From contig NC_021487.1 of assembly GCF_000427095.1 (NCBI RefSeq), positions 3,085,241 through 3,149,240 on the forward strand: a stretch of 64,000 nt of DNA. Reading direction: 5' to 3'. The translations under genes were made by a program, and so were the position numbers. Shown piece by piece: positions 54,157 through 63,832 of the stretch. This DNA comes from Chthonomonas calidirosea T49. GTDB taxonomy: Bacteria; Armatimonadota; Chthonomonadetes; Chthonomonadales; Chthonomonadaceae. The notes below the pieces were generated by a model. That model had not been told where the DNA came from, did not search any database, and saw nothing but the letters and a program-made list of their open reading frames with translations. The stretch's first letter is position 1. Every line of letters starts with the position of its first letter.

Positions 54157-55068
54157 GTGCGAAAAACAGAAAAGAGCCATCCGGCTCCCTCCGATCAACA
54201 GTGGGTACATATTAACGGGAAGCTGGTGCCCAAAGCCGAGGCCCATCTTTCCATTTACGACCATGGCTTTCTCTATGGCGATGGCGCTTTTGAGGGGATT
54301 CGTGTCTACGATGGCAACATCTTTCGGCTCGAACCGCACCTCACAAGGCTCTTTCGCTCGGTGCGGGCGCTTGGTATCGAGCTTTGTGTGGACAAACCAG
54401 TTCTCCAACAGCAGATAGCGGAGTTGGTGCGGAAGAATGGGCACTACTCCGGCTATATACGGCTTTCGGTATCAAGGGGGGTCGGGTTAGGCCTCGATCC
54501 GGCGCATATCGGAAAGACCCCCACGCTGGTTATCTCTACCGAACAGCTGCGACTTTACCCTCAGGAGATGTATGAGAACGGTTTGCACGTGATAACCGCC
54601 TCGACGCGGGTTCCTCCCGCTGTTTGTATAGACCCTCAGATAAAGTCGTTGGGCCGCTATGTCAATAATATCATGGCAAAGATGGAGGCCAACCGCATGG
54701 GGGCTGGAGAGGCCCTTATGCTGAACATGCAGGGCTATGTGGCTGAGGCGACCGGCGATAACATCTTTGTGGTTTCCGGTGGCATGCTTCTAACGCCGCC
54801 CACAACTGATGGCGCTCTGCCAGGAATTACGCGCCAAGCTGTGATGGATTTGGCCCGCGATATGGGCATTGCCTGCCGCGAAACGAGCCTTACCTTATAC
54901 GACGTCTACAATGCCGATGAGGCGTTTCTTACTGGTACGGCAGCCGAGGTGATCCCGATGGTCACGTGCGACCAGCGTAAGATAGGAGAGGGCAAACCTG
55001 GGCGCATTACCCAGCGAATCATCGCGGCCTTTCGCGAGCTCACGAAGGTGGATGGCCTGAAGGTTTAA
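54157..55068 (+). CDS. ilvE: branched-chain amino acid aminotransferase
   Basis: PLP class IV enzyme that interconverts branched-chain amino acids and their keto acids. The 303-residue protein has VHINGKLVPKAEAHLSIYDHGFLYGDGAFEGIRVYDGNIFRLEPHL, GYIRLSVSRGVG, the lysine region IKSLGRYVNNIMAKMEANRMGAGEALMLNMQGYVAEATGDNIF and FLTGTAAEVIPMV. The YVNN/NIMAK pattern fits IlvE-type enzymes more than D-amino acid transaminase. The start is GTG 54157 with a modest purine-rich site. A TATACT (54092-54097) upstream may be its -10. Confidence 0.9.
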   Translation: MRKTEKSHPAPSDQQWVHINGKLVPKAEAHLSIYDHGFLYGDGAFEGIRVYDGNIFRLEPHLTRLFRSVRALGIELCVDKPVLQQQIAELVRKNGHYSGYIRLSVSRGVGLGLDPAHIGKTPTLVISTEQLRLYPQEMYENGLHVITASTRVPPAVCIDPQIKSLGRYVNNIMAKMEANRMGAGEALMLNMQGYVAEATGDNIFVVSGGMLLTPPTTDGALPGITRQAVMDLARDMGIACRETSLTLYDVYNADEAFLTGTAAEVIPMVTCDQRKIGEGKPGRITQRIIAAFRELTKVDGLKV

Positions 55069-55136
55069 GCACGGCTCGCAACACGGTGAAGGATGCCTCA
55101 GCAACGTAGACGAGAGACTTCGGGGGATGAAAACAG

Positions 55137-55709
55137 ATGTTGCAATACTTTACCGAACATAGCCGTCTTGCCTTCGTGTTAGCGCAGGAAGAGGCGGGGA
55201 AGAGAGGGCTTGTATTGATAGAGCCGGAACATATTCTGCTGGGCATCTTGCGCCAAGGGGATTGTAGAGGAGCGCATGTGCTGGCGCATTCCGGAGTGGA
55301 TGTAGAGAAGTTGCGTGACGAATTGAGCACACACCTTTCGGAACGGTCTGCCCACGCGCCGCTACAGCAGGAGATGCAGTTGCACCCGAAAAGCAAACCG
55401 GTGATTGATGCGGCCTATGAAGAGGCACGTCTGCTGAACCATGCCGATGTGGGTACCGATCATCTTTTATTGGGGCTATTGCATCTCGATGGAGGGCTAG
55501 CCGTGGAAGCGTTGCTCCTGAGCGGTATAGATAGGGACAAGCTTCGTGAGACCGTGCGCAATTGGCAGGGCGAATCGGCTGAACCGAGAAGCGCGAAAAA
55601 AACGGAACAGTCTAAGAAGGCTAGCTTCTTTGAGGGCTTACACCAAACGATCGGGAGGATGGAACAAAGCTCATCTTCAGATTCCGATCGGGGCTCGGAG
55701 CCTACGTAA
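55137..55709 (+). CDS. stand-alone ClpC N-domain protein
   Basis: A 190-residue protein made of the double Clp repeat (N) domain without any AAA module: FTEHSRLAFVLAQEEAGKRGLVLIEPEHILLGILRQG and KPVIDAAYEEARLLNHADVGTDHLLLGLLHLDGGLAVEALLLSG, with a low-complexity Ser/Lys tail. It resembles the N-domain of the ClpC encoded 265 bases downstream and probably arose from it. Free N-domain proteins can bind substrates or adaptors (ClpS-like role) or compete with ClpC for them. GGGGGATG lies upstream of the ATG used. Confidence 0.8.
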   Translation: MLQYFTEHSRLAFVLAQEEAGKRGLVLIEPEHILLGILRQGDCRGAHVLAHSGVDVEKLRDELSTHLSERSAHAPLQQEMQLHPKSKPVIDAAYEEARLLNHADVGTDHLLLGLLHLDGGLAVEALLLSGIDRDKLRETVRNWQGESAEPRSAKKTEQSKKASFFEGLHQTIGRMEQSSSSDSDRGSEPT

Positions 55710-55824
55710 AGACAGGCTGGAGCGTTTTCAAGCGCTTTCCTGTTCGTAAGTATAGGAGATCCTTTTAGAATTCAAGGGAACTTTTTAGGGGTGATAGACG
55801 CCCTTAAAAATAGAGTACAAATAT

Positions 55825-55836
55825 TGTCTAAAGACA
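55825..55836. promoter_or_regulatory. operator-like palindrome upstream of clpC
   Basis: TGTCT-AA-AGACA, flanked by GTAC on both sides. It closely resembles the palindrome at the dnaK start (TGTCTTCAAGACA) and, like it, follows a -10-like hexamer (TACAAA, 55816-55821) within a few bases. A common stress repressor such as HspR is plausible. The rest of the 264-base gap is AT-rich and otherwise unremarkable; no CtsR site is seen. Confidence 0.45.
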
Positions 55837-55973
55837 GTACTTGGGTTCTCCTCTAAAACACGGTATTTAATCCGGTAGGGGAAGCCGAAAATAAAATGAA
55901 AAGGAAAAGAACTGTAGCGTTGGCTGTGCAAAGCGATTTTAACTACATGGCGTTACAGAGAGAGGAATAGACT

Positions 55974-58487
55974 ATGTGGCAGCGATTTACGGAGCGTGCT
56001 CGGCGCGTTGTCTTCTTCGCCCAGGAGGAGGCAGGAAGATTGGGGGAGAACTACGTCTCCACGGAGCATCTTCTGCTAGGTCTGGTGCGAGAGAGCGATA
56101 GTGTTGCTGCCCGTATCCTGGAGCGTATGGGGGTCTCCTTAGGGAGGATCCGCAGTGAGATAGAGCGACAGGTGTCGCATGGGGATGGTCGTCCCACCCA
56201 AGATATGCAGTTAACGCCCCGAGCCAAGCGGGTAATAGATTTAGCCTACGATGAGGCCCGTCAGCTCAACAACAACTACATTGGAACGGAGCATCTGTTG
56301 TTAGGGCTGATTCGTGAGGGAGAGGGGCTGGCTGGTCGCGTTCTTGCCAAACTTGGGGTGGATTTGGAGCGCACACGGCGCGAAGTTCAGGCGTTGCAGG
56401 ATACGGATGCGCCGTCGAATTCGCGACCGACGACTCGGTCTCGTACGCCCACTTTGGATGAGTTCGGGCGAGACTATACCGAGCTTGCGCGTAACGACAA
56501 GCTCGACCCGGTGGTGGGACGCCACACGGAGATCGAGCGCGTTATTCAGATTCTGAGCCGAAGAACCAAAAATAACCCGGTGCTGCTCGGCGAACCAGGG
56601 GTAGGAAAGACGGCCATCGCCGAAGGGTTGGCGCAACGCATTGTTTCTGGGGATATTCCGGAGACCCTCAAAGACAAGCGCATCGTTTCGCTCGATCTGG
56701 CCAGCCTGGTTGCCGGGACGAAGTATCGAGGTGAATTCGAAGAGCGGATGAAGAGGGTGTTAGAAGAGGTTCGCAAAGCCCAAGGGGAGGTGATCCTCTT
56801 CATAGATGAGTTGCACACGTTGGTAGGTGCCGGGGCTGCCGAGGGCGCCATCGACGCCTCCAACATCATGAAGCCGGCTCTTGCGCGCGGAGAGCTGCAG
56901 TGCATCGGTGCGACCACCCTCGATGAGTTCCGCAAGTACATCGAACGGGATGCTGCTCTGCAGAGGCGCTTCCAACCGGTGAAGGTGAGCGAGCCGACAC
57001 CGGATGAGACCGTTGAGATCCTCAAAGGGCTTCGGGAGCGCTATGAGGCGCACCATCGGGTAAAGATCACCGATGATGCCTTGGTGGCTGCCGCTCATCT
57101 TGCCGATCGCTACATTACCGACCGCTTCTTGCCGGATAAGGCTATTGACCTTATTGATGAAGCCGCAAGTCGCGTGCGGTTGCAATATGCGCTGCCACCG
57201 GCGGAGCTGCGGCAAGCGAAGGCACGGCTCGCCGAGATAGAGAAGGAGCTGAGTGCCACCCAAGAGCGCGGGCGATTTAGCTCCAGCGAAGATATGGATG
57301 AAGACCTCCTTGCGCTTAAGAGAGAGCTGCAGGAGCGCATTGAGAAGCTGGAGATGGAGTGGCGAGACCAGCGCGAGAGCATGCCGCGCATCGTCACCCA
57401 GGATGAGGTTGCCCAGATCGTTCAGTCGTGGACGGGCATCCCAGTAAGCCGTCTCGTGGAGACGGAGACCCAGAAGCTGCTTCGTATGGAGGAGGAGCTC
57501 CATAAGCGGATTATCGGCCAGCACGAGGCGATCGCGGCCGTAAGCCGTGCCGTACGAAGAGCGCGTTCGGGCATGAAAGATCCGAAGCGTCCTATGGGCA
57601 CCTTCATCTTTATGGGGCCCACAGGAACAGGAAAAACAGAGCTGGCGCGCGCTTTGGCTGCCTTCCTCTTCGATAACGAAAACGCCCTGATCCGCATAGA
57701 TATGAGCGAATACTCCGAGCGGTTCAACGTCTCCCGTTTGGTGGGAGCGCCTCCGGGCTATGTCGGATACGAGGAGGGTGGACAGCTTACCGAGGCCGTG
57801 CGCCGCAATCCTTACTCGGTGGTGCTGCTCGATGAGATCGAAAAAGCCCACCCAGAGGTTTTCAATATCCTCCTGCAAGTTGCCGAGGATGGGCGCCTTA
57901 CCGACAGTCAGGGGCGAGTGGTGGACTTTAAAAACACCGTTATTATCATGACCTCCAATATCGGGGCGGCGCGCATCCAGCAGGAACGCGGGATGGGCAT
58001 CCGCAGCGACGCAGAGCGGAAAGCGAACGATGAGAAAGCCATTGAGGCGATGAAGAACCGGGTGATGGAGGAGGTGAAGAAAACCTTCCGTCCCGAGTTC
58101 ATTAACCGCATTGATGAGCTGATCGTGTTCCATCCGCTAACGCGTGAGGAGATACTCCAGATCGTCGATCTGATGCTGAACCGTGTAGCAAAACAGCTGA
58201 AGGGACAGGAGCTTGCCCTCGAAGTCACGCAGCCTGTAAAGGAGAAGTTGGCCGAGGAAGGTTTCGATCCGAACCTAGGAGCACGGCCATTGCGACGTGC
58301 GGTACAGCGTCTGATCGAAGATCCTCTGGCGGATGAGATTCTGCGAGGGACTTTCCGACCCGGCGATACCGTGGTCGCCGATCTGGAGGAAGGACGCATT
58401 GTGTTCCGACCGAAAGCTGCAGATGCGCTGCCTACCGGCGGCGACGGTGGGTTACCGCCTTTGGAAGCTCCGGCGACGGTTGGCTAG
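55974..58487 (+). CDS. clpC: ATP-dependent Clp protease ATPase subunit ClpC
   Basis: Hexameric AAA+ unfoldase that feeds ClpP. The 837-residue protein has the N domain ([33 protein letters not shown]), AAA-1 with Walker [14 protein letters not shown] and Walker [11 protein letters not shown], a UVR-bearing middle coiled coil ([20 protein letters not shown]) that marks ClpC, AAA-2 with [12 protein letters not shown] and [14 protein letters not shown], and the D2-small domain [24 protein letters not shown]. All catalytic residues are intact. mcsA/mcsB/ctsR, the Firmicutes partners, are absent. A terminator follows. Confidence 0.97.
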   Translation: MWQRFTERARRVVFFAQEEAGRLGENYVSTEHLLLGLVRESDSVAARILERMGVSLGRIRSEIERQVSHGDGRPTQDMQLTPRAKRVIDLAYDEARQLNNNYIGTEHLLLGLIREGEGLAGRVLAKLGVDLERTRREVQALQDTDAPSNSRPTTRSRTPTLDEFGRDYTELARNDKLDPVVGRHTEIERVIQILSRRTKNNPVLLGEPGVGKTAIAEGLAQRIVSGDIPETLKDKRIVSLDLASLVAGTKYRGEFEERMKRVLEEVRKAQGEVILFIDELHTLVGAGAAEGAIDASNIMKPALARGELQCIGATTLDEFRKYIERDAALQRRFQPVKVSEPTPDETVEILKGLRERYEAHHRVKITDDALVAAAHLADRYITDRFLPDKAIDLIDEAASRVRLQYALPPAELRQAKARLAEIEKELSATQERGRFSSSEDMDEDLLALKRELQERIEKLEMEWRDQRESMPRIVTQDEVAQIVQSWTGIPVSRLVETETQKLLRMEEELHKRIIGQHEAIAAVSRAVRRARSGMKDPKRPMGTFIFMGPTGTGKTELARALAAFLFDNENALIRIDMSEYSERFNVSRLVGAPPGYVGYEEGGQLTEAVRRNPYSVVLLDEIEKAHPEVFNILLQVAEDGRLTDSQGRVVDFKNTVIIMTSNIGAARIQQERGMGIRSDAERKANDEKAIEAMKNRVMEEVKKTFRPEFINRIDELIVFHPLTREEILQIVDLMLNRVAKQLKGQELALEVTQPVKEKLAEEGFDPNLGARPLRRAVQRLIEDPLADEILRGTFRPGDTVVADLEEGRIVFRPKAADALPTGGDGGLPPLEAPATVG

Positions 58488-58516
58488 GTCAGCGTAAGCG
58501 AACGTTCGATGAAGAA

Positions 58517-58544
58517 GGCGACAGGTCAGAACCTGTCGCCTTTC
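58517..58544 (+). terminator. intrinsic terminator of clpC
   Basis: GGCGACAGGT and its complement form a 10-bp stem with loop CAGA, followed by TTTCT. Confidence 0.8.
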
Positions 58545-58656
58545 TGTTGGCTATGGGAAAAAAGTCTAAGCTGGCAACGTAGAAGAGAGATGGCGCCTCT
58601 CTAAGCGGTTGTGAGTTAAAATAGAGTTCCATCGAGAAAGAAAAAGAGGACAGGGA

Positions 58657-58740
58657 ATGCCTATCACCCGACGTCAGTGTCTCTGCACGGCCCCCGTTGT
58701 TGCTGTTACGTGCTTCGCCGTCTTCTGCATTGCGTGCTGA
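58657..58740 (+). other. out-of-frame Tat-like signal peptide before the glycosidase
   Basis: ATG 58657 follows AGGACAGGGA and encodes MPITRRQCLCTAPVVAVTCF..., a twin-arginine, hydrophobic start that stops after 27 codons. The glycosidase frame is one base off. Removing one C of the CCCCC run at 58691-58695 would join them into a full signal followed by LLLLRASPSSALRAEPA. Either a sequence error, a real frameshift mutation, or frameshifting during expression. Confidence 0.55.
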
Positions 58741-60097
58741 GCCGGCCCAGTGGTCTGAAGCCTTTTTGGAGAGCATCGGGGTTTGTACGCACTGGACTTA
58801 CAACGATACCCCTTATGGGTACGCCTATGACCAGGTCAAACGCCTTTTGATCGATTCGGGCATCCGCCATATCCGCGATGGGTTTTCGGAGCGAATCACC
58901 GATTTAGGGCAACATGGCATAACAACCTGTTTGTGCGTAGGCCCTGAGGCTTCTCAAAAGCCGGATGCGATGAAAGTGGCGGACATCGTACAACGTATTA
59001 AAGCCATTAATGCGCAACAACCCTCTATTGATGCTGTCGAAGGGCCTAACGAGCCCGACCTGTTCTGGCCGCGATTTCATATCTCTTATAAAGGAGAGGG
59101 AGCTGACCGAGGAACAGCCAGTATCGTCAAAGGGGTAACGGCTTTTATGGCCGACCTCTATTTTGCCGTGAAGTCAGAGCCAGCCACAGCAAAACTAACC
59201 GTGATAGGCCCCTCCCTTGGAGTAACCTACGATCCGGGAGCAGGCCATCCCAACCCTTTTCCGAAAGCAAGCCTTACGAACTATGTGGATTGGGGAAACT
59301 TTCATCCCTACTGTGGCGGAAATCCTTTTAGTTTTCCTTTCCCCTACGACACGCTTGAAAAGTACTACTGGCAGGGGGACTTCCCGTCTTCAAAGCTCGA
59401 TGAGTTTCCCTATGCCTTCCGCACCTATGCGCCGCCATTTGCGCCGAAACCCATGGCGGCCACGGAGACCGGCTACTCCACAGACCGCGCCGGCCCATCG
59501 GAGGCCGTTCACGCGAAATACATGCCCCGTCTCTTCTGCGAAAACTTTCGTTTGGGCATACAGCGTTCCTACAGTTATGAGTTCATAGATGAGTTTAACG
59601 ATCCGGACGGCACCAATCGGGAGGCGCACTTTGGGCTAGTGCGTCGCGATCTTACGCCGAAACCGGCCTACTATGCCGTTAAAAACCTCATCACACTGTT
59701 GCGAGATAAGCGGCCTCACGCCGGTTTCAAGCCGTCCACGTTGCCGCTGACTATTCATGTTTCTCCGGTAAAAGACTATCGTGAGCCAATTTCCGGCCAG
59801 GTAACCAACTACGATCGAACGCAATATGTTCATCACCTCCTACTGCAAAAAAGCGATGGACAGTTTTGGATCCTCCTATGGCATGAGATAGCCGATGAAG
59901 ATGCCAGCGTTACTCCACCTAGGCCCATTCAGCCGCCTGCAATGCCCACCGAGGTCTTTTTGCCCTCGAACTTCCATAAAGCCGTTATCTATCGTCCCAA
60001 CAACGGCATCCATGGAGTTGAGAGCGATATAATAAAAGGGCATCTTTCGCTCGCGGTGCCCGACGAGTTGCTCGTCGTTCAACTTTTTCATCACTAA
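58697..60097 (+). CDS. glycoside hydrolase-like TIM-barrel protein, N-terminus frameshifted
   Basis: A clan GH-A-like glycosidase, about 466 residues in the open frame. Candidate catalytic acids are Glu in VEGPNEPDLFW (acid/base, NEP motif) and Glu in MAATETGYS (nucleophile). The barrel starts GIRHIRDGFSERITDLG; a C-terminal beta-sandwich follows ALVRRDLTPKPAYYAVKNL-like sequence, with FWILLWHE. Substrate is unknown. The open frame begins with TTG and no ribosome site, while a proper start and Tat-like signal lie one frame away at 58657, so export depends on resolving that shift. kdsB follows after nine bases. Confidence 0.7.
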   Translation: MLLLRASPSSALRAEPAQWSEAFLESIGVCTHWTYNDTPYGYAYDQVKRLLIDSGIRHIRDGFSERITDLGQHGITTCLCVGPEASQKPDAMKVADIVQRIKAINAQQPSIDAVEGPNEPDLFWPRFHISYKGEGADRGTASIVKGVTAFMADLYFAVKSEPATAKLTVIGPSLGVTYDPGAGHPNPFPKASLTNYVDWGNFHPYCGGNPFSFPFPYDTLEKYYWQGDFPSSKLDEFPYAFRTYAPPFAPKPMAATETGYSTDRAGPSEAVHAKYMPRLFCENFRLGIQRSYSYEFIDEFNDPDGTNREAHFGLVRRDLTPKPAYYAVKNLITLLRDKRPHAGFKPSTLPLTIHVSPVKDYREPISGQVTNYDRTQYVHHLLLQKSDGQFWILLWHEIADEDASVTPPRPIQPPAMPTEVFLPSNFHKAVIYRPNNGIHGVESDIIKGHLSLAVPDELLVVQLFHH

Positions 60098-60106
60098 GGA
60101 GATTTC

Positions 60107-60856
60107 ATGCTAGATATTGTCGGCATCATTCCCGCGCGCCTAGCTGCTACCCGTCTGCCCAACAAGCCGTTGGCAGATATTGGGGGACAGCCCATGATCG
60201 TGCACGTTTGGCAACGCGCTCAGCAGTCGGCTTCTTTGCAAGAGGTTTGGGTAGCTACCCCAGACGCAGCCATCGTGGAGGTGGTTGAGAAGAGGGGAGG
60301 GAAGGCTCTCTTGACCTCTAAGGAGCACCGCACGGGTACCGATAGGGTTGCGGAGGCCGCAAGGCTACTAGGGCTCTCCGAGGAGGCGATCGTTGTGAAC
60401 ATTCAGGGGGATGAGCCTCTTTTGGAGGCGGAGAGTATTGACCGCATGGTAGAGTTGCTTCGTGCCAACCTCTCACTTGATATGGCCAGTGTGATGTGTC
60501 CCTGCCCGCAAGAGAGTTGGGAAGACCCTGCGTGTGTCAAGGTAGTCTGTGGACGGCAGGGCGATGCGCTCTACTTTTCCCGCTCCCGCATTCCCTATCC
60601 ACGGCAAGAGCCCTCCCTACCGGTAATGCAGCATATTGGGCTATATGCCTACCGGAATCGCTTTTTGCAGCTTTTTACCACCCTAGAGCCGACTCCATTG
60701 GAGTGCACCGAATCTTTAGAGCAGTTGCGAGCGCTGGAGTGGGGCTATCGCATTCGGATGGTGCGTGTGGAGAGGGCTCCTATTGCAGTAGATACACCAG
60801 AGGATTTAGAAAAGGTGCGACAACTTCTCAAGACCAGTCCTCCTTCCCTAGAGTAG
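60107..60856 (+). CDS. kdsB: 3-deoxy-manno-octulosonate cytidylyltransferase
   Basis: Activates Kdo to CMP-Kdo for the lipopolysaccharide inner core, so the organism has an outer membrane with LPS. The 249-residue protein has the nucleotidyltransferase start IIPARLAATRLPNKPLADIGGQPMIVHVWQRA, HRTGTDRVAEAA, VNIQGDEPLLEAESID, YFSRSRIPYPR and QHIGLYAYRNRFLQLF, RAPIAVDTPEDLEKVRQ. AAGGAG is well placed before the ATG. The glycosidase upstream, nine bases away, may be co-transcribed by chance of packing. Confidence 0.95.
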   Translation: MLDIVGIIPARLAATRLPNKPLADIGGQPMIVHVWQRAQQSASLQEVWVATPDAAIVEVVEKRGGKALLTSKEHRTGTDRVAEAARLLGLSEEAIVVNIQGDEPLLEAESIDRMVELLRANLSLDMASVMCPCPQESWEDPACVKVVCGRQGDALYFSRSRIPYPRQEPSLPVMQHIGLYAYRNRFLQLFTTLEPTPLECTESLEQLRALEWGYRIRMVRVERAPIAVDTPEDLEKVRQLLKTSPPSLE

Positions 60857-61187
60857 GGAGAGATGCTTAGCAAAAAAATCGTTATTGCCTTTGCTTTCTA
60901 ATATTCTACGGGTTGGGTTCCTTCGGTAGTGAGAAAACCCAATACATGCGCATCCAGAGATCTTCTTAGAAGGTTCTTCCAAGTGAAGCGCTTTCTTAAC
61001 GACATCTTGCAACGTGCTTGTCCTCGGTGGTGTTCGCACTGTTACTGCGCATAAAGCGTGGAAGCGCCCGTTGACAATTCGGTGAGAAGAAGGGTATACT
61101 CGCTAGGCTACGGCGGGCGTCGAGCCTTTTGTTGAGAAGCGGAAGGGTGCCCGCTGGGGTGTTCGTTGAGAAAAAGGACCTGCGGCC
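60857..61187 (+). promoter_or_regulatory. gene-free stretch with the ffh operon promoter
   Basis: Most of the stretch holds nothing I can support apart from a weak TGGGTT...AACCCA hairpin. At 61071-61100 TTGACA and TATACT are 18 bases apart, a good sigma-70 promoter; the start is near 61107, leaving an 80-base leader before ffh. The SRP RNA gene was looked for and not found. Confidence 0.75.
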
Positions 61188-62591
61188 GTGTTCGATAGCC
61201 TTTCCGAAAAACTACAAAATGTCTTTATGCGCCTGCGCGGTAAGGGGCGCGTCACCGAGGCGGACGTTAATGAGGCCGTGCGTGAGGTGCGGCTGGCACT
61301 GCTGGAAGCCGATGTAAGCCTGCCTGTGGTGCGCGACTTTATTGGGCGCATTCGAGAGAAGGCCCTTGGGGTGGAGGTTTTAGAGAGCCTTCAGCCCTGG
61401 CAGCAGGTCATAGACATCGTCTATAAAGAGATGGTAGCCCTGTTGGGGCAGCAGCAGGCTCCTCTGAACGTGGCCTCCACGCCTCCTACCATCGTGATGC
61501 TTTGTGGCCTGCAAGGAACCGGGAAAACGACCCTTGCGGCGAAGCTGGGCACCTTTCTAAAAAAGCAGGGTCATCGGCCCCTGCTGGTGGCCTGCGATAT
61601 CTACCGCCCCGCGGCAATTAAACAACTGCAAGTGCTGGGTGAGCAGGCGGAGTTGCCGGTCTATGCGTTGCCAGAAGACCAACGTAAAGGCCCGCCTACC
61701 ATCGCCCGTATGGCTGTAGAGTACGCGCGGCAACACGCCAACGATTTCGTGATTTTGGATACAGCCGGGCGTTTGGCCATTGACGATGAGCTCATGGATG
61801 AACTAGGCCAGATGCGCGCGTTTGTCCAGCCCCACGAGGTGATCCTTGTGGTGGATGCGATGGTAGGCCAAGATGCGGTAAACTTTGCCGAACAGTTTCA
61901 TAAACGACTTGCCCTCACCGGCTTCGTTATGACGAAGTTAGACGGGGACACGCGCGGTGGCGCGGCGCTCTCTATCCGTGCGGTGACCGGCGTTCCCATT
62001 AAGTTCATCGGAACCGGTGAGAAGCTCGATGCGTTTGAGCCGTTCTATCCGGATCGCATGGCGCAGCGTATTCTCGGAATGGGCGACATTTTGAGCCTCA
62101 TCGAGAAAGCGCAAGAGGCCGTGGATGAGAAAAAGGCGGCCGCCTTAGAGGCGAAGCTGCGTGAGAATCGATTTGACTTCAACGACCTGCTGGAACAGCT
62201 CGAGCAGATGAAGAAGTTGGGGCCTATCGAGAACCTGCTAAAGCTTATCCCCGGCGTTAATAACAAAATGCTGGAGGGGATGAACCTCGATCCGAAAGTG
62301 GTGGAGCGTCGTAAGGCCATCATTCTTTCGATGACTCCCCAAGAGCGTGCTAACCCGACGATTATCAATGCGTCGCGAAGACGGCGGATTGCCGCGGGAT
62401 GCGGACAAAGCGTTCACGAGGTGAACCAACTGCTCAACGATTTTGAGCGGATGCGACGTATGATGCGCACGCTGATTCAGCAGGTTCCTGGCGCAAAACC
62501 CAACAACAAATTGCCCTCCGCGCGTAAGCTCCCCGGAGCGCTTAAAAAGATGTCGCGAGGGCAAAGTAAAGGGTGGTTTTCCCGACAATAA
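61188..62591 (+). CDS. ffh: signal recognition particle protein Ffh
   Basis: SRP54 GTPase that binds signal sequences and 4.5S RNA and brings ribosomes to FtsY. The 467-residue protein has the N domain (TEADVNEAVREVRLALLEADVSLPVV), G domain motifs GLQGTGKTTLAAKLG (Thr where Ser is usual), DIYRPAAIKQL, DTAGRL and TKLDGDTRGGAALS, then the Met-rich M domain GMGDILSLIEKAQ...NASRRRRIAAGCGQSVHEVNQLL. The start is GTG with AAGGA 11 bases upstream. First gene of the ffh-rpsP-khpA-rimM-trmD operon. Confidence 0.97.
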   Translation: MFDSLSEKLQNVFMRLRGKGRVTEADVNEAVREVRLALLEADVSLPVVRDFIGRIREKALGVEVLESLQPWQQVIDIVYKEMVALLGQQQAPLNVASTPPTIVMLCGLQGTGKTTLAAKLGTFLKKQGHRPLLVACDIYRPAAIKQLQVLGEQAELPVYALPEDQRKGPPTIARMAVEYARQHANDFVILDTAGRLAIDDELMDELGQMRAFVQPHEVILVVDAMVGQDAVNFAEQFHKRLALTGFVMTKLDGDTRGGAALSIRAVTGVPIKFIGTGEKLDAFEPFYPDRMAQRILGMGDILSLIEKAQEAVDEKKAAALEAKLRENRFDFNDLLEQLEQMKKLGPIENLLKLIPGVNNKMLEGMNLDPKVVERRKAIILSMTPQERANPTIINASRRRRIAAGCGQSVHEVNQLLNDFERMRRMMRTLIQQVPGAKPNNKLPSARKLPGALKKMSRGQSKGWFSRQ

Positions 62592-62681
62592 CCGTTGCGA
62601 TACCGATATCCTTTATGCAGACTGAAACATCGTTGAAGACGTGCATAGGGGAGAACGTATCGAAAGGAGTGACAAGGAAGA

Positions 62682-62975
62682 GTGGTTAAAATACGTTTGA
62701 AGCGAATGGGCGCAAGAAACCGTCCGTTCTATCGTCTTGTGGTGGCCAACAGCACATCACCACGCGATGGACGGTTTATTGAGACCATCGGTACCTACAA
62801 TCCTTTGACAGACCCGCCCAGCATTACCGTGAAAGAGGAGCGGGCGCTCTACTGGCTCAGTGTGGGGGCTCAACCAACCGACATCGCCCGAGCCCTCTTG
62901 AAAAAAACTGGGGTGCTGGAGAAGTTCCAGCAACAAAAAGCACAAAGCAAGAAGAAGGTGGAAGCAGGTGTCTAG
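62682..62975 (+). CDS. rpsP: 30S ribosomal protein S16
   Basis: Small-subunit assembly protein of 97 residues: [40 protein letters not shown], then [24 protein letters not shown] and a Lys/Gln-rich tail. The start is GTG with AAGGAAGA close before it. The last eight bases overlap the KH-domain gene. Identity is certain and the operon position is canonical. Confidence 0.97.
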   Translation: MVKIRLKRMGARNRPFYRLVVANSTSPRDGRFIETIGTYNPLTDPPSITVKEERALYWLSVGAQPTDIARALLKKTGVLEKFQQQKAQSKKKVEAGV

Positions 62976-63234
62976 TATTGCTGCCGAGTCGAAATCCATA
63001 TCGGGTTTGCTCGAATATCTCATTAAGTCGTTAGTGGACGATCCGGAAAGCGTTACGATTACGGAAGTAGAGCGACCGGATATCACCGTCTACGAGGTGC
63101 GTGTGGCTCCCGGAGACCTTGGGCGTATCATAGGAAAACAAGGACGCGTGGTGAATGCCCTGCGCACCGTAGCGCGAGCCGCTGCACGCGGCGAACGTCG
63201 CGTGCAAGTAGAAGTTATCTCTGATGCTTCTTAA
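62968..63234 (+). CDS. khpA: KH-domain RNA-binding protein KhpA
   Basis: An 88-residue single KH domain that binds RNA and, in Gram-positive bacteria, forms a pair with KhpB linked to cell division. Landmarks are [18 protein letters not shown], the [25 protein letters not shown] loop (GxxG as GKQG) and RRVQVEVI. The GTG start lies inside the end of rpsP (frame shift, eight-base overlap), so it is translated by coupling. Its place between rpsP and rimM is conserved widely. Confidence 0.93.
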   Translation: MSSIAAESKSISGLLEYLIKSLVDDPESVTITEVERPDITVYEVRVAPGDLGRIIGKQGRVVNALRTVARAAARGERRVQVEVISDAS

Positions 63235-63260
63235 TCGGGCCTAAACATCTCTATAGAGCT

Positions 63261-63809
63261 ATGTCGCTTGAGGAGTGGACTCTTGTTATCGGGGAGATCG
63301 TAGCGCCGTTTGGCATTCGTGGAGAGGTGAAGGTTCGCCTTGAAACCGATTTTCCCGATAGGTTCTACTCTCTCAAACAGGTCTGTGTGCGTCTGCCATC
63401 CGGAGCCATGCGGCTCATGGAGATCGAGAGTGTGCGCCTTCATGGGCTGCATAAAGGGCAGATCCTGCTGCGCTTCCGGAATGTGGGCACCGTCGAGATG
63501 GCAGAGACGCTTCGGGGTGGGGTGCTGCGTATTCGCCCCGAAGAGGCTGTGCCCCTGCCACCGAATGAGTTCTATATTCATGAGCTTATCGGCTTTGACG
63601 TGGTGACCCACGAGGGCACCTTCATCGGACGATTGAAGGAGGTGCTTCGCTATCCGGCACACGACATCTATGTGGTGAGCCGAGTAGGAAAAAACGAGGT
63701 GCTTCTTCCTGCCGTCCACGAGATCGTGCGCGCTATAGACCCGCAAGCGAAGCGAATCGAGGTGCAATTGCTGCCCGGCTTGCTCTCGCCCGACGAATCG
63801 GAAGTGTAA
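63261..63809 (+). CDS. rimM: 16S rRNA processing protein RimM
   Basis: Helps 30S head assembly and binds S19. The 182-residue protein has the N-terminal barrel ([48 protein letters not shown]) and the C-terminal PRC barrel ([57 protein letters not shown]). All family landmarks are present. It precedes trmD by 23 bases. Confidence 0.95.
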   Translation: MSLEEWTLVIGEIVAPFGIRGEVKVRLETDFPDRFYSLKQVCVRLPSGAMRLMEIESVRLHGLHKGQILLRFRNVGTVEMAETLRGGVLRIRPEEAVPLPPNEFYIHELIGFDVVTHEGTFIGRLKEVLRYPAHDIYVVSRVGKNEVLLPAVHEIVRAIDPQAKRIEVQLLPGLLSPDESEV

Positions 63810-63832
63810 GTGGGCACGTCGCCCGCAAAGAA

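Noticed and set aside
56760-58133. 457-codon frame antisense to clpC
   Set aside because: Long antisense frames arise from codon bias in GC-rich genes; composition is His/Arg/Leu-rich with no recognisable domain, and clpC is certain.
60857-61187. 4.5S/SRP RNA gene next to ffh
   Set aside because: The conserved GGAAGCAGCCAAGGCA-type apical sequence is absent on both strands.
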